Notes: generated from the letters alone by a model not told the origin. A stretch of 64,000 nt of DNA from Streptomyces sp. NBC_00691 (GCF_036226665.1 NZ_CP109007.1:7130001-7194000); one strand, 5' to 3'. Positions 49,025 through 57,909 are shown, numbered from the stretch's first letter. Program-made: numbers and translations.

Positions 49025-50014
49025 TCAGCCGAAGGTGAGCACTTCGGAGACAGGACGACGCGGAGTGGCCCGCCCCTGAGGGCCGTAGCCCAGGCGGAGC
49101 ACCATGTGGACGAAGGCCGTCGTCGAAGCCGGATCGCTTATGACGGAGCGGAGTTCGGACCACTCCAGCGGCTGCGACATGAGCGAGGTCGACAGGCCGT
49201 CGAGGGTCGCCTGGAGGAGCACCCGGTGCAGCGCCTGACCTGCCTGCAACCACTCCCGGGGGCCGTCCTCGACCGTGCCGAGGAGAGCGATCTGCGGCCG
49301 CCTCTCGAACGCGGCCGAAGCGCGGCCGGGGACCTGTCGCGGAGAGTCGAAGTCCCGGACCGGAGACGTGACGTCGTACTGCCGAGGGCCGAAGGCGTAC
49401 GAAGGGATGCCCTCGGTCCCGGAGCCCTCACCGGACGCGCCCGTGCGCGTCCAGGCGGCGATCTCCGCGCGAACCGCCGCGTCCGCGGCCTCGAACCTCT
49501 CGGCGTCGTGGACGATCTCGAGCACGGCGTCGGTGTGCCAGTCGCCCGGCACGACCAGCCGACAGCCCTCCAGGAGGGCCGAGGCCCGCAGACCGTCGAT
49601 CACCTCGGAGGGGATCCGCTCCTCGGTGAAGGGGAACCGGCTCGTGTGGCGCCGTGACAGGGCCGCGTGGAGCGCGGCGAGACCGCGGTCGACGTCGTCC
49701 GGACCGTGCAGTTCCACGTCGGCGAAGTGCCAGCGGTCCTCGGGGTCGGGCAGAAGCCGGAGCGAGGCCCGCAGGCCCCGGTGCGCGGCGCCGACCCGCA
49801 GACCGAACAGGGCGGCGCCGCAGCCGAGACGGAGGGCACGGTGGTCCGGATCCTCCACCGGCATGGCGCGCAGCGGATCGCCGTGCAGCTCGATGACGCC
49901 CGCGCCCGTTCTGGCGACGAACTTCCACGGCTGTGCGTTGTGCATGGAGGGTGCCGTGACGGCGTCCTCGATCAGTGAGGTCACGAGCGGTCGGGTCAGG
50001 GCGGTGGTAGTCAC
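49025..50014 (-). CDS. Acg-family FMN-binding nitroreductase-like protein
   Basis: The 329-residue protein begins LIEDAVTAPSMHNAQPWKFV, the FMN-binding opening of nitroreductases. It continues with two degenerate nitroreductase halves (LRLGCGAALFGLRVGAAHRG; AGQALHRVLLQATLDGLSTS) and LRLGYGPQGRATPRRPVSEVL near the end. Acg-type members bind FMN but are thought to store it rather than catalyse. The acg gene is DosR-controlled in mycobacteria. GTG start at 50014; it follows the CBS-BON gene by 22 bp, forming an operon. Confidence 0.88.
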   Translation of the reverse strand: MTTTALTRPLVTSLIEDAVTAPSMHNAQPWKFVARTGAGVIELHGDPLRAMPVEDPDHRALRLGCGAALFGLRVGAAHRGLRASLRLLPDPEDRWHFADVELHGPDDVDRGLAALHAALSRRHTSRFPFTEERIPSEVIDGLRASALLEGCRLVVPGDWHTDAVLEIVHDAERFEAADAAVRAEIAAWTRTGASGEGSGTEGIPSYAFGPRQYDVTSPVRDFDSPRQVPGRASAAFERRPQIALLGTVEDGPREWLQAGQALHRVLLQATLDGLSTSLMSQPLEWSELRSVISDPASTTAFVHMVLRLGYGPQGRATPRRPVSEVLTFG

Positions 50015-50036
50015 GGTTCGTCCTGTCTGCGAGGGG

Positions 50037-50660
50037 TCACCAGGAGACGTCGTGCGGAGTCCGGGGGGCGGAGGCGAGGCCGGCGTCGTCCTCGTGGAAG
50101 GACAGACGGTCCACGACGGCCACGACGCCGTCGACCCTCTCGGCGAGCTCCACGAGCGTCAGGGCCTGACTCCGGCGCCGGACGCCGCCCCCCAGCGTCA
50201 CCACGCCGTCCAGGACGTGCACGTCCACCGCGTCCCCGGGCAGTTCCATGGCATCGGTGAGGACGTCCTCGCGGATGCGGCGGCGTATCTCCGCGTCCGG
50301 GCGGAGGTAGACGCAGAGGAGATCGCGGCGGGTCACGATGCCGACCAGTCGTTCCTCCTCGTCGACCACGGGCAGGCGCTCCACCCCGCGGCGCACCATC
50401 AGCCGTGCCGCGTCGGCCACCGTCTCCTCGGCGTGGACCGTGACGGCCGGCGTGGTCATCAGCTCCCTCGCGGTGAGTTCGCGGCGGGCCAGAAGGTCGC
50501 TCTCGGAGACGACTCCGACGACGTGGTCGTCCTCGTCCAGGACGGGGATCCCGCTGATCCCGTGCTCGGCGAGCGTTTTCGCCACCTCCCTGAACGACGC
50601 CGCGGGGACGGCGGAGACCACGTCATCGGTCATCAGGCCGCCGACCTTCATGTGCTTCAT
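50037..50660 (-). CDS. CBS-pair protein with C-terminal BON domain
   Basis: The 207-residue protein is a paralog of the 42.5-43.2 kb protein with the same order: CBS1 (GGLMTDDVVSAVPAASFREV to VVGVVSESDLLARREL), CBS2 (ELMTTPAVTVHAEETVADAA to VGIVTRRDLLCVY) and BON (IREDVLTDAMELPGDAVDVH to VDGVVAVVDRLSF). It shares the 250-bp regulatory gap with the divergent universal stress genes. Start could also be the Met three codons in (MKVGGLM). Confidence 0.92.
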   Translation of the reverse strand: MKHMKVGGLMTDDVVSAVPAASFREVAKTLAEHGISGIPVLDEDDHVVGVVSESDLLARRELTARELMTTPAVTVHAEETVADAARLMVRRGVERLPVVDEEERLVGIVTRRDLLCVYLRPDAEIRRRIREDVLTDAMELPGDAVDVHVLDGVVTLGGGVRRRSQALTLVELAERVDGVVAVVDRLSFHEDDAGLASAPRTPHDVSW

Positions 50661-50739
50661 CAGCGTGCCTCCTGTTCGAGGGCTCGACCGGTGTGCTGCC
50701 CCGTGTCACCACCCTCCACCGCGCGCTCGGGGGCGGCCA

Positions 50740-50825
50740 GGGCCGAACGGTCCATCCCCCGGGCCCGAACGGGCTGGTCCCTCTCCGTCCGCGCGAGGTC
50801 CCGCCCGGGTGGGACCTTCGGTCCC
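50740..50825. promoter_or_regulatory. Cluster of candidate OsdR/DevR-type boxes in the CBS/USP gap
   Basis: GGGCCGAACGGTCC at 50740-50753 fits the 14-bp box. GGCCCGAACGGGCT at 50762-50775 is a weaker copy 22 bp away. GGGACCTTCGGTCCC at 50811-50825 has the GGGAC ... GTCCC arms of mycobacterial DosR sites but with one extra spacer base. It overlaps a second repeat, AGGTCCC-N8-GGGACCT. The gap separates the CBS/Acg operon from the USP operon. Confidence 0.5.
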
Positions 50826-50908
50826 GGCATTGGCCCCAGCGGCCCTCCGGCCGCGCGGGACCGGCTGCCAGGGTAGAGAAGGAGCCCTGGACCGCGTGAG
50901 GAGGAACG

Positions 50909-51811
50909 ATGGACGGAACCACAGCCGGTTCTGCCCCCGGCAGGGTCGTCGTCGGCGTCGACGGATCGCCGTCCGCCCGAACGGCGGTGATGTGGGCGGC
51001 ATCGGAGGCGGCCCTGCGGGGCAGCACGCTCTTCCTCGTCCACGCGGCCGACACGGACGTCCAGACCCCCTTCCTGTCCCGGGCGGAGATCGTCAGGAGC
51101 CGGCGGGCCGGAAGGGAACTCCTCGACCGGACCGCCGAGGCGATCACGGCGCGCGACCCCGAGCTGGCGGTCGTCACGGAGCTCACCGACGGCGGGGCCG
51201 CCGACGGGCTGCGCGGCGCAGCCGCCCTGACCGGCACGATCGTCGTCGGACACCGGGGCCTCGGCGGGTTCCCCTCGTTGCTGCTCGGATCCGTCGGCCT
51301 GCAGGTCGCGGCGGGCGCCACCACACCCGTGGTCGTGGTGCGCGGTACCGCCGAGCCCGTCGAGGCGGGCGTGGTTCTCGCGGCGGTGCGGGACGAGGCC
51401 GACGTGGGATGCGCCCGTGCGGGGGCGCGCGAAGCCCTGCTGCGCAAGGTCCCCCTGCGGCTCCTGCACATCTGGAGCGCCGGGCTGTCCGCCCGCCCAC
51501 GAGCCGCTCTGCCCCACGGCGGCGACGAGGACGCGCGCGGTCACCTACGCGTACCGTCCTCGCTCTCGGACCGGGTCAGGGAGGAGTTCCCGGGGCTCAC
51601 CGTGCACGCCGACGGACAGCTGGGCCGCAACGTGCCCGGGGCTCTCGTGGACGCGTCGCACCACGCGGACCTTCTGGTCGTCGGTGGCCGGCGCTCGCCC
51701 GGCCACCTCGGACCCACCCTCGGCCGGACCACGCTCAGTCTGCTGCAGCACGCCCACTGCCCCGTGGAGCTCATCCCCCGGCAAGGGCCCGGACACGGGA
51801 GCGCGTCATGA
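50909..51811 (+). CDS. Tandem-domain universal stress protein
   Basis: The 300-residue protein has two Usp domains. Domain 1 starts VVVGVDGSPSARTAVMWAAS and ends with the ATP loop VVGHRGLGGFPSLLLGSVGL. Domain 2 covers about residues 150-295 and ends VVGGRRSPGHLGPTLGRTTL and AHCPVELI, with a less perfect loop. USPs bind ATP and support survival under hypoxia or starvation; several are DosR targets. GAGGAGGAACG precedes the ATG. The stop overlaps the next gene (ATGA). Confidence 0.92.
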   Translation: MDGTTAGSAPGRVVVGVDGSPSARTAVMWAASEAALRGSTLFLVHAADTDVQTPFLSRAEIVRSRRAGRELLDRTAEAITARDPELAVVTELTDGGAADGLRGAAALTGTIVVGHRGLGGFPSLLLGSVGLQVAAGATTPVVVVRGTAEPVEAGVVLAAVRDEADVGCARAGAREALLRKVPLRLLHIWSAGLSARPRAALPHGGDEDARGHLRVPSSLSDRVREEFPGLTVHADGQLGRNVPGALVDASHHADLLVVGGRRSPGHLGPTLGRTTLSLLQHAHCPVELIPRQGPGHGSAS

Positions 51812-52668
51812 CCAGCACCACGGATCGCCGCGGCATCGTCGTCGGCATCGACCCCGTCAAGAACTGGCACCTGGCCCTCGCCTGGGCCGCGGACGAGGCT
51901 CACCTGCGGGGCACGGGACTGCGCCTGGTGGTCGCCGTACCCCCGCGGCACGACACCCAGCACGTCGACGACACGCCCCGCCACGTGGCACAGTCGCAGG
52001 CCGGTGCGGAGGCGCTGCGCACGGCGCTCGCCTGGGCGCGCGCCCGGCGGCCCGGCATCGACGCCACCTCCGCCCTTCTCGACGGATTCCCGGCGCCGTC
52101 TCTGGGCGCCCTGTCGAACGAGGCCGGACTGATCGTGCTCGGATCACGCCACCTCAGCCGCCCCGAGGAGTTCCTGAGCGCCGGTTCAATGGTCGTGCCC
52201 GTCACCGCGAAGGCACACTGCCCGGTGGTCGTCGTGGGCGACGCGGAGCACGTCACGCAGGAGACGCCGTACCTCGTGGTCGGAGTGGACGGAAGCGAGT
52301 CCTCACGGGCCGCCCTCGCCTGGGCGTTCGAGGAGGCGGACCTGCGGCGCTGCGCACTGCGCGCCATCGCCGTCTGGCAGCCCCCCGTCTTCAGCCTGCA
52401 CAGCGGTGACACGCTGTTCTCCGCCGAACGTCGCCTGCTCTCGGAGACCACCGCCGGCTGGGCGGAGAAGTACCCCGACGTACGCCTCACGCACGAGGTG
52501 CGCATCGGTTCGCCCGTCGAGACGCTCGCGGGCGCCGGCGAACACGCACTGGCCGTCGTCGTCGGCCGCCGGGGCCGGGGCGGGTACTCCGGGATGCGCG
52601 TCGGCTCCGTCGTCCACGGGCTGCTCCACCGCGCCCACTGCCCGGTGGTCACCGTCCCCGCGGGGTGA
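51808..52668 (+). CDS. Tandem-domain universal stress protein
   Basis: The 286-residue protein has domain 1 (GIVVGIDPVKNWHLALAWAA to LIVLGSRHLSRPEEFLSAGS), in which the G-x-x-G nucleotide loop is degenerate. Domain 2 is canonical (YLVVGVDGSESSRAALAWAF to VVVGRRGRGGYSGMRVGSVV and AHCPVVTVPAG). It is coupled to the preceding USP. The intact loop of domain 2 suggests only that half binds ATP. Confidence 0.92.
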   Translation: MTSTTDRRGIVVGIDPVKNWHLALAWAADEAHLRGTGLRLVVAVPPRHDTQHVDDTPRHVAQSQAGAEALRTALAWARARRPGIDATSALLDGFPAPSLGALSNEAGLIVLGSRHLSRPEEFLSAGSMVVPVTAKAHCPVVVVGDAEHVTQETPYLVVGVDGSESSRAALAWAFEEADLRRCALRAIAVWQPPVFSLHSGDTLFSAERRLLSETTAGWAEKYPDVRLTHEVRIGSPVETLAGAGEHALAVVVGRRGRGGYSGMRVGSVVHGLLHRAHCPVVTVPAG

Positions 52669-52742
52669 GCGGGCCATGACCGCGTCGGCAGCGGACCGGT
52701 CACTCGCCTCGGTGCGGGACACGCGAGCCGACGCCGTCGCAG

Positions 52743-52916
52743 CGTCGGCTCGCCTCCCTCGGGCGCGTCATCGCGGCCGTGACGCTCGCCCTGCGCGTCC
52801 TGGTCTTCGCCCTCGGCCTGCTACGGGGCCTCCCGCCGGGCACCATGGCCGGCACCGCCATCAGCCTGGCCGTGGCGGCGGTCCCCGAATCCCTCCCCTC
52901 CGTCGTCACACCGACG
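52743..52916 (+). pseudogene. Remnant of a cation-transporting P-type ATPase
   Basis: One frame reads RRLASLGRVIAAVTLALRVL, then VFALGLLRGLPPGTMAGTA and ISLAVAAVPESLPSVVT. This is the membrane helix 3-4 region of P2-type ATPases with the ion-binding PES/PEGLP-like motif. The phosphorylation (DKTGT) and nucleotide domains are missing and the frame soon loses similarity. Cation ATPases such as CtpF are DosR-controlled in mycobacteria, so this may be a decayed member of the stress regulon. Confidence 0.7.
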
Positions 52917-53062
52917 ACGAGCTGTCGACGGTCGTGGCGGCCCGTCCCGTACGGACCGTCTTCCACACGGCGAAGCCGCCAGGAACGGGCAGTTCATCTG
53001 GACTACGGTGAAAGCGCGCGTTTCGGGACCGGTCCGGGCGCTCGATGCGGTCGGAGGTTCGG

Positions 53063-54796
53063 ATGGGGAGCGAGGGTTCTGAGCGCGCCGAGAACAGACT
53101 TCCGCGGCTCAGACTCGACGAACTGCTCGACGAGGTCCAGGCGCGCATCGAAGAGGTGCGGGGTACGAGGGACCGGCTCAACGGGTTGCTCGAAGCGGTC
53201 ATGTCCGTGGGACGCGAACTCGACCTGCCCCAGGTGCTGCGCGGCATCGTCGAGGCGGCGGTGACCCTCGTGGACGCCGAGTACGGTGCCCTGGGCGTCA
53301 TCGGCGAGGACAGCAGGCTCTCCGAGTTCCTCCCCATCGGCATCGACGACGAGCTCCGTGAGCGGATCGGCGCGCTGCCGTCCGGGCACGGCATCCTCGG
53401 TGAACTGATCCGCAACCCGAAGCCGCTGCGCCTCGCCGAGTTGTCCGGGCATCCGGCCTCGTACGGATTCCCGCCCCACCATCCGCCGATGCACTCCTTC
53501 CTCGGCGTGCCCATCCGGGTACGCGACGAGGTGTTCGGCAACCTCTACCTCACCGAGAAGCGCGGACCGGCGGAGTTCGACGCCGAGGACGAGGCCGTCG
53601 TGACGACCCTGGCCGTCGCGGCCGGCATCGCCATCGAGAATGCCCGCCTCTACGAGGAGGGCAGGCTCAAGCAGCGGTGGCTGGCCGCGAACTCCGACCT
53701 GACCAGCGCACTCCTGTCCGGCGCGGAGGAGACCCAGGTCCTCGACGGGATGCTGGAGCGGGCCGTGGACATCGCCGGCTCCGACGTGGGGGTCTTCTAC
53801 CTGGTGGGCATGGGCGGTGAGCTGCGGGGCTCGCTGGCCTGCGGTGAAGGGGCCGAGGCGCACAGGGGCGTCGTCCTGCCCAGCACTGAGGGAACTCTCG
53901 TCGAGGCCGCCCTGGCGCAGAAGGGCCTGGTCACGGTGGTCGATGTGGAGAACGAGCCGCGTATCACGGTGCAGCCCGAACGGTGGAAGGGGTTCGGGCC
54001 GGCCGTGGCCGTCACCGTGGGCACCAAGGAGCGGCTCGCCGGGGTGCTGATCCTTGCGCGGCGTCACGGGCGACACCTCTTCACGGCTGCCGAGGTCGCC
54101 GCTCTTCCCGGATTCACGGGGCAGGCGGCCCTGGCGCTCGAACTGGCCGACCGCCGGCGGGACGCCGAGCAGGTGAGCCTCCTGGAGGACCGCGACCGGA
54201 TCGCCCGGGATCTCCACGACCTGGCGGTCCAACGCCTCTTCGCCACGGGGCTGACGCTGCAGAGCGCCCGGCGCTTCGTCGAGCACCCGGAAGCCGTGGA
54301 CCGGCTGACCCGGGCGATCGACGACCTCGACTCCACCATCAAGATCATCCGATCGGCCATCTTCGGCCTCCGGGAACACGCCGCCCCCGGAGAACCGCTG
54401 AAACTGCGCAGTCGTGTCGTCAAGGCGGTCGACTCCGCCGCGTCGACGCTCGGATTCGCTCCGGCGCTGCGTATGGAGGGCCTGATCGACACCGACGTAC
54501 CACCGGAGGCGGCCGAGGAGGTGCTCGCCGTCCTGGGGGAGGCCCTCTCCAACGTGGCACGCCACGCCCGGGCCCGAAGGGCGGAGGTGTCGGTCGTGGC
54601 CGACGGCGGAGTGCTGTCGGTGACGGTGGGGGACGACGGTGTCGGCATCCCGCACGGCGGCAGCCGCAGCGGACTGCGGAACCTCTCAGAACGGGCCGAG
54701 CGGCTGGGCGGCACTCTGTCGGTCAGCGCGCGAGCGGAGCGGGGCACCGGCACGGTCCTCGAGTGGCGTATTCCGCTCCCGGCCGAGCCGGAATGA
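53063..54796 (+). CDS. osdK: DosS/DevS-like GAF sensor histidine kinase (OsdK-like)
   Basis: The 577-residue protein has a short coiled N-terminus (LDELLDEVQARIEEVRGTRD), then GAF-A (about 45-200) and GAF-B (about 210-370), HisKA_3 with ARDLHDLAVQRLFATGLTLQ, and HATPase (VLGEALSNVARHARA, LRNLSERAERLGGTL). GAF-A contains GHPASYGFPPHHPPMHSFLG, close to the region that holds the haem-ligating His in mycobacterial DosS/DosT, so oxygen or NO sensing through haem is plausible. ATG 53063 is favoured over 53045 because GGAGG lies 6 nt before it. It is convergent with its probable response regulator, 6 bp apart. Orthology to S. coelicolor OsdK is inferred. Confidence 0.85.
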   Translation: MGSEGSERAENRLPRLRLDELLDEVQARIEEVRGTRDRLNGLLEAVMSVGRELDLPQVLRGIVEAAVTLVDAEYGALGVIGEDSRLSEFLPIGIDDELRERIGALPSGHGILGELIRNPKPLRLAELSGHPASYGFPPHHPPMHSFLGVPIRVRDEVFGNLYLTEKRGPAEFDAEDEAVVTTLAVAAGIAIENARLYEEGRLKQRWLAANSDLTSALLSGAEETQVLDGMLERAVDIAGSDVGVFYLVGMGGELRGSLACGEGAEAHRGVVLPSTEGTLVEAALAQKGLVTVVDVENEPRITVQPERWKGFGPAVAVTVGTKERLAGVLILARRHGRHLFTAAEVAALPGFTGQAALALELADRRRDAEQVSLLEDRDRIARDLHDLAVQRLFATGLTLQSARRFVEHPEAVDRLTRAIDDLDSTIKIIRSAIFGLREHAAPGEPLKLRSRVVKAVDSAASTLGFAPALRMEGLIDTDVPPEAAEEVLAVLGEALSNVARHARARRAEVSVVADGGVLSVTVGDDGVGIPHGGSRSGLRNLSERAERLGGTLSVSARAERGTGTVLEWRIPLPAEPE

Positions 54797-54802
54797 AGAC
54801 CT

Positions 54803-55489
54803 CTACCTCTCCTCGGATCCGTGCTCGTGTGCCTGCGCGGCGATGACGGCGGCCTGGACGCGGCGTTCCACGCCGAGTTTGCCGAGCAACCGCGAGATGT
54901 GGTTCTTGACCGTCTTCTCCGACAGGTAGAGCCGCTTGGCGATCTGCCGGTTGGTGAGGCCCTCGCCGATGAGGTCGAGCACCGACCGTTCTCGCTCGGA
55001 CAGCGACGCGAGCCGCTCGTCCTCGGGCGGCTTCGCCGCCTCGGGTTCGCGCAGCGAGTGCATCAGCCGGGCGGTGGTGGCCGGGTCGAGCATCGACTGC
55101 CCGATGGCCACGGTCCGCACCGCCGACACGAGGTCGGACCCCTTGATCTGCTTCAGGACGTATCCGGAAGCCCCCGCCATGATCGCGTCCAGCAGCGCGT
55201 CCTCGTCGTCGAAGGACGTGAGCATCAGGCACGCCAGCTCAGGCATCCGGGACCGCAGCTCCCGGCACACCGAGATGCCGTCCCCGTCGGGCAGGCGGAC
55301 ATCGAGGACCGCGACGTCCGGACGGAGGGCGGGGCCCCTGGCCAGCGCCTGCTCCGCCGTGGCCGCCTCGCCGACCACTTCCATGTCGGGCTCGTCGTCG
55401 ATCAGGTCACGAAGGCCCCGGCGGACGACCTCGTGGTCGTCGACGAGGAAGATCCGCGTGGGTGCGGGGGCTGCCTGCAGATCGGACAT
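54803..55489 (-). CDS. osdR: DosR/DevR-like response regulator (OsdR-like)
   Basis: The 228-residue protein has a receiver domain with acidic pair VDDHE, phosphorylated Asp in VAVLDVRLPDGDG, Ser in MLTSFDDED and Lys in GYVLKQIKG. A LuxR HTH (LSERERSVLDLIGEGLTNRQ, then KTVKNHISRLLGKLGVERR) lies at about 150-215. KQIKG and the SLSERE/LIGEGLTN pattern are close to mycobacterial DevR. In S. coelicolor the homolog OsdR controls a cluster of stress genes with just this content. ATG 55489 (MSDLQAAPAP) was chosen. Confidence 0.87.
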   Translation of the reverse strand: MSDLQAAPAPTRIFLVDDHEVVRRGLRDLIDDEPDMEVVGEAATAEQALARGPALRPDVAVLDVRLPDGDGISVCRELRSRMPELACLMLTSFDDEDALLDAIMAGASGYVLKQIKGSDLVSAVRTVAIGQSMLDPATTARLMHSLREPEAAKPPEDERLASLSERERSVLDLIGEGLTNRQIAKRLYLSEKTVKNHISRLLGKLGVERRVQAAVIAAQAHEHGSEER

Positions 55490-55539
55490 GGTGATCCCTG
55501 CGGTCGGTGGGTCCGTACCCCTCCCACAAGGATTGTCCG

Positions 55540-55761
55540 TCATGCCGCGTCCTCGTGGGCGCTGAGCTCCAGCCGCACGTCGACGACACCCTCGACCGCC
55601 CGTACGGCGCTGGCGAGCAGCGGAACGAGGGACCGGTCGGCCAGCGGACCACGCAAGGTGGCCACGCCCTCCGGCACGGACACGCCGAGCCCCGCCGGAG
55701 TGGCCCACTCGGCGAGGACGGAACGGCGGATCTCCGCCTCGATCTCGCCGTTCCCCGTCAC
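55540..55761 (-). CDS. Short BON-domain protein, possibly a truncated CBS-BON gene
   Basis: The 73-residue product EIEAEIRRSVLAEWATPAGL to RAVEGVVDVRLELSAHE is a single BON domain. It closely resembles the C-termini of the two CBS-BON proteins in this window, including the SAHE/TAH ending. The GTG start has no ribosome site, and a C-rich run precedes it. It may therefore be the surviving tail of a CBS-BON gene rather than a functional gene. Confidence 0.5.
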   Translation of the reverse strand: MTGNGEIEAEIRRSVLAEWATPAGLGVSVPEGVATLRGPLADRSLVPLLASAVRAVEGVVDVRLELSAHEDAA

Positions 55762-55918
55762 GGGGGGGAAAGCGACTGCGTACCACCAGCGCGTCGTTCG
55801 CTGGACGGCGGCCTTGGATGTCCGCTCTTTCGTACGATCACGGTCGGTTGCACCTCCCCATGCGGGGCCGGGCGGTTGTCGTCGCGTGCGCGAGGAAGTT
55901 CGAGAGGAGGCACGGCCG

Positions 55919-56608
55919 GTGCATTCATGGCTCTCCGAGCGCCGCCGGTCCGCGGTGAGTACGGTCGTCGGGCTATGCGTCGTCGTGTTCCTCGGCCTGC
56001 TGGGGGTTCTCGCGCCGGGGTCGGTGTCCGCGTCGAGTGCCGACCTGGGCGTGGTGGCACTGTTCGCCTACCTGCTCTGCTACCTGGTCGTCACGCTGAG
56101 GGCGTTCTCGGCCGCGCCGCCGGAACAGATCCAGGTGTGGGCCCGACGGGAGGCGCGGGGCACCGTGCTGCAGCGCTATCTGCTCGGCACCGCGCCGGGG
56201 CCCGGGGTGTCGGTCCTCATCGCGTCGGCGGCGCTCGTGGTGTCGGCGGTGTGGCGTCCAGGTCATCTGGGTTCCGCCTTCCCGGCGACCGTGCGGGTTC
56301 TCATGGCGCTCGGTCTCGTCGCCGTGGCGTGGATCTGCGTTCTGGTCGCCTTCACGGTGGCGTTCTACGCCGACAACCTCGTGGAGGACGAGGCGGCGCT
56401 GGACTTCCCGGGTGGGGAGACGGCGGCCTGGGCCGACTACGTGTACTTCGCCCTGTCGGTCATGACGACGTTCGGTACGACGGACGTCACGGTGATGTCG
56501 CGGGAGATGCGCCGGACGGTGGCGGCCAACGCGATGATCGCGTTCGTCTTCAACACGGTGATCGTGGCCGGCATGGTCGCGGCGCTGGACGGCGGGAAGG
56601 GCGGCTGA
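55919..56608 (+). CDS. DUF1345 membrane protein
   Basis: The 229-residue protein has helices TVVGLCVVVFLGLLGVLAPG, GVVALFAYLLCYLVVTLRAF, VSVLIASAALVVSAVW, VRVLMALGLVAVAWICVLVA and MIAFVFNTVIVAGMVAAL. DYVYFALSVMTTFGTTDV, before the last helix, is the conserved DUF1345 motif and resembles a K-channel filter region in position. Function unknown. GTG 55919 follows GAGAGGAGG. A weak box-like sequence, GGGCCG-GG-CGGTTG, lies upstream at 55865. Confidence 0.85.
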   Translation: MHSWLSERRRSAVSTVVGLCVVVFLGLLGVLAPGSVSASSADLGVVALFAYLLCYLVVTLRAFSAAPPEQIQVWARREARGTVLQRYLLGTAPGPGVSVLIASAALVVSAVWRPGHLGSAFPATVRVLMALGLVAVAWICVLVAFTVAFYADNLVEDEAALDFPGGETAAWADYVYFALSVMTTFGTTDVTVMSREMRRTVAANAMIAFVFNTVIVAGMVAALDGGKGG

Positions 56609-56692
56609 CGGGTGCTGTCGATCCCCGGACGGTGGGGGCGGTGGCCGGATCGTCCGCGCCGTGCGCGGTGAGCCGGCCACCGCCCCTCCTGC

Positions 56693-57754
56693 TCAGGGGG
56701 TGAGCACCAGGCGGATCGGGTCTCCGATCTTCTTCTCCAGGCGGGCGACGGCGTCGGCGGCTTCGGCCAGCGGGACGTGGGCGCTGACGGAGGGGCCGAG
56801 GTCGATCCGTCCGGCGGCGGCCAGTCCGACGAGCTGTTCCACGTGCTCCGGCTCGGAGCCGTAGTGTCCGCGGACCTGGTTGACGTTGAAGCAGAAGCCG
56901 ATGCTGTCGGCGATCGTGACCGGCTCCGGGGTGAGTCCGGCGAGGACGAGCGAGCCGAAGGGACCGAGGACCGACGCGGCCTGGGCGCGGGCGGCGCCCA
57001 CGCCGGCGAAGTCGAACGCGACGTCGAGGCCGCGCCCGGCCGTCGCCTCCCGCACCGCTTCCGCGAAGTCCGGGGCGAGCGGGTCGAGGGCGACGTCCGC
57101 GCCGAAGAGGAGGGCCCGCTCGCGGGCCGAGGGCAGCGGGTCGATCGCGAGGATCGGGGCCGCGCCGACCATCCGGGCAAGCCGTACGGCGTGGGCGCCG
57201 AGGCCGCCCGCGCCCCAGATGCCGACCGACTGGGCGGGGCGGACCGCGCCGGTGCCCACGATCGCGGCGTACGGGGTGGAGACCGCGTCGGGGATGATCG
57301 CGGCCTGGTCGAAGGGCAGACCGTCCGGGATGGGCAGCAGCGTGTGCTCGCGGGCGATCGCGTACTGCGCCCAGCCGCCGTCGTAGTCGAGGCCGCGGGT
57401 GATCGGCCGGTGGCACATCATCCGTCGCAGGCAGCCGGGGCAGTCACCGCAGGCCTCGCCGGCCTGGAGGACCACGCGCTGTCCGGGCGTCCAGTCGCCC
57501 TTCACGTCCGGGCCGAGGGTGTGGACGACTCCGGCGACCTCGTGGCCGAGGGTGACGGCGCCCGCCTTCGTGACGGCGTCGGTGGGGAAGAAGGGGCTCA
57601 GACTGCCGTCGATCAGATGGATGTCGGACAGGCAGACGCCGGCCGCCCGCACCTCCACGAGGACCTCACCCGGGCCCGGAACCGGGACCGGGACCTCTTC
57701 GACGGCGAAGGTGCGGGTGTCCAGGCGCAGCCGCCCGGCCAGCATGGTGTTCAT
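56693..57754 (-). CDS. Zinc-binding alcohol dehydrogenase (MDR family)
   Basis: The 353-residue protein has catalytic zinc residues in VCLSDIHLIDG and VTLGHEVAGVVHTLG. The structural zinc lobe reads GEACGDCPGCLRRMMC (four Cys). The nucleotide motif is VGIWGAGGLGAHAVRLARM. ATG 57754 (MNTMLAGRLRLD) was preferred to an in-frame start 27 codons upstream, which would run through the operator. It diverges from the CYP102-type gene and carries the same operator type, so it may oxidise the fatty alcohols or hydroxy acids made by that P450. Confidence 0.9.
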   Translation of the reverse strand: MNTMLAGRLRLDTRTFAVEEVPVPVPGPGEVLVEVRAAGVCLSDIHLIDGSLSPFFPTDAVTKAGAVTLGHEVAGVVHTLGPDVKGDWTPGQRVVLQAGEACGDCPGCLRRMMCHRPITRGLDYDGGWAQYAIAREHTLLPIPDGLPFDQAAIIPDAVSTPYAAIVGTGAVRPAQSVGIWGAGGLGAHAVRLARMVGAAPILAIDPLPSARERALLFGADVALDPLAPDFAEAVREATAGRGLDVAFDFAGVGAARAQAASVLGPFGSLVLAGLTPEPVTIADSIGFCFNVNQVRGHYGSEPEHVEQLVGLAAAGRIDLGPSVSAHVPLAEAADAVARLEKKIGDPIRLVLTP

Positions 57755-57806
57755 GCGGAAACCTCGATGTGCTCGGTGGAAGAAGCGCGCACCTAGTGCA
57801 GGCGCT

Positions 57807-57830
57807 CGACATGGTCGACTGACCATGTCG
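57807..57830. promoter_or_regulatory. TetR operator at the ADH promoter
   Basis: CGACATGGTC-GACT-GACCATGTCG is a perfect inverted repeat with 10-bp arms and a 4-bp spacer, 53 bp upstream of the ADH start codon. It is the best of four sites of the same geometry in this locus. Confidence 0.7.
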
Positions 57831-57909
57831 CTCAACCGTGTCTACTGACGGTGTCACCTGTCAAGCCGCTCCTGCCGGACGTTCGCGGCATGTTCCGAGT
57901 TCCCTGCTG

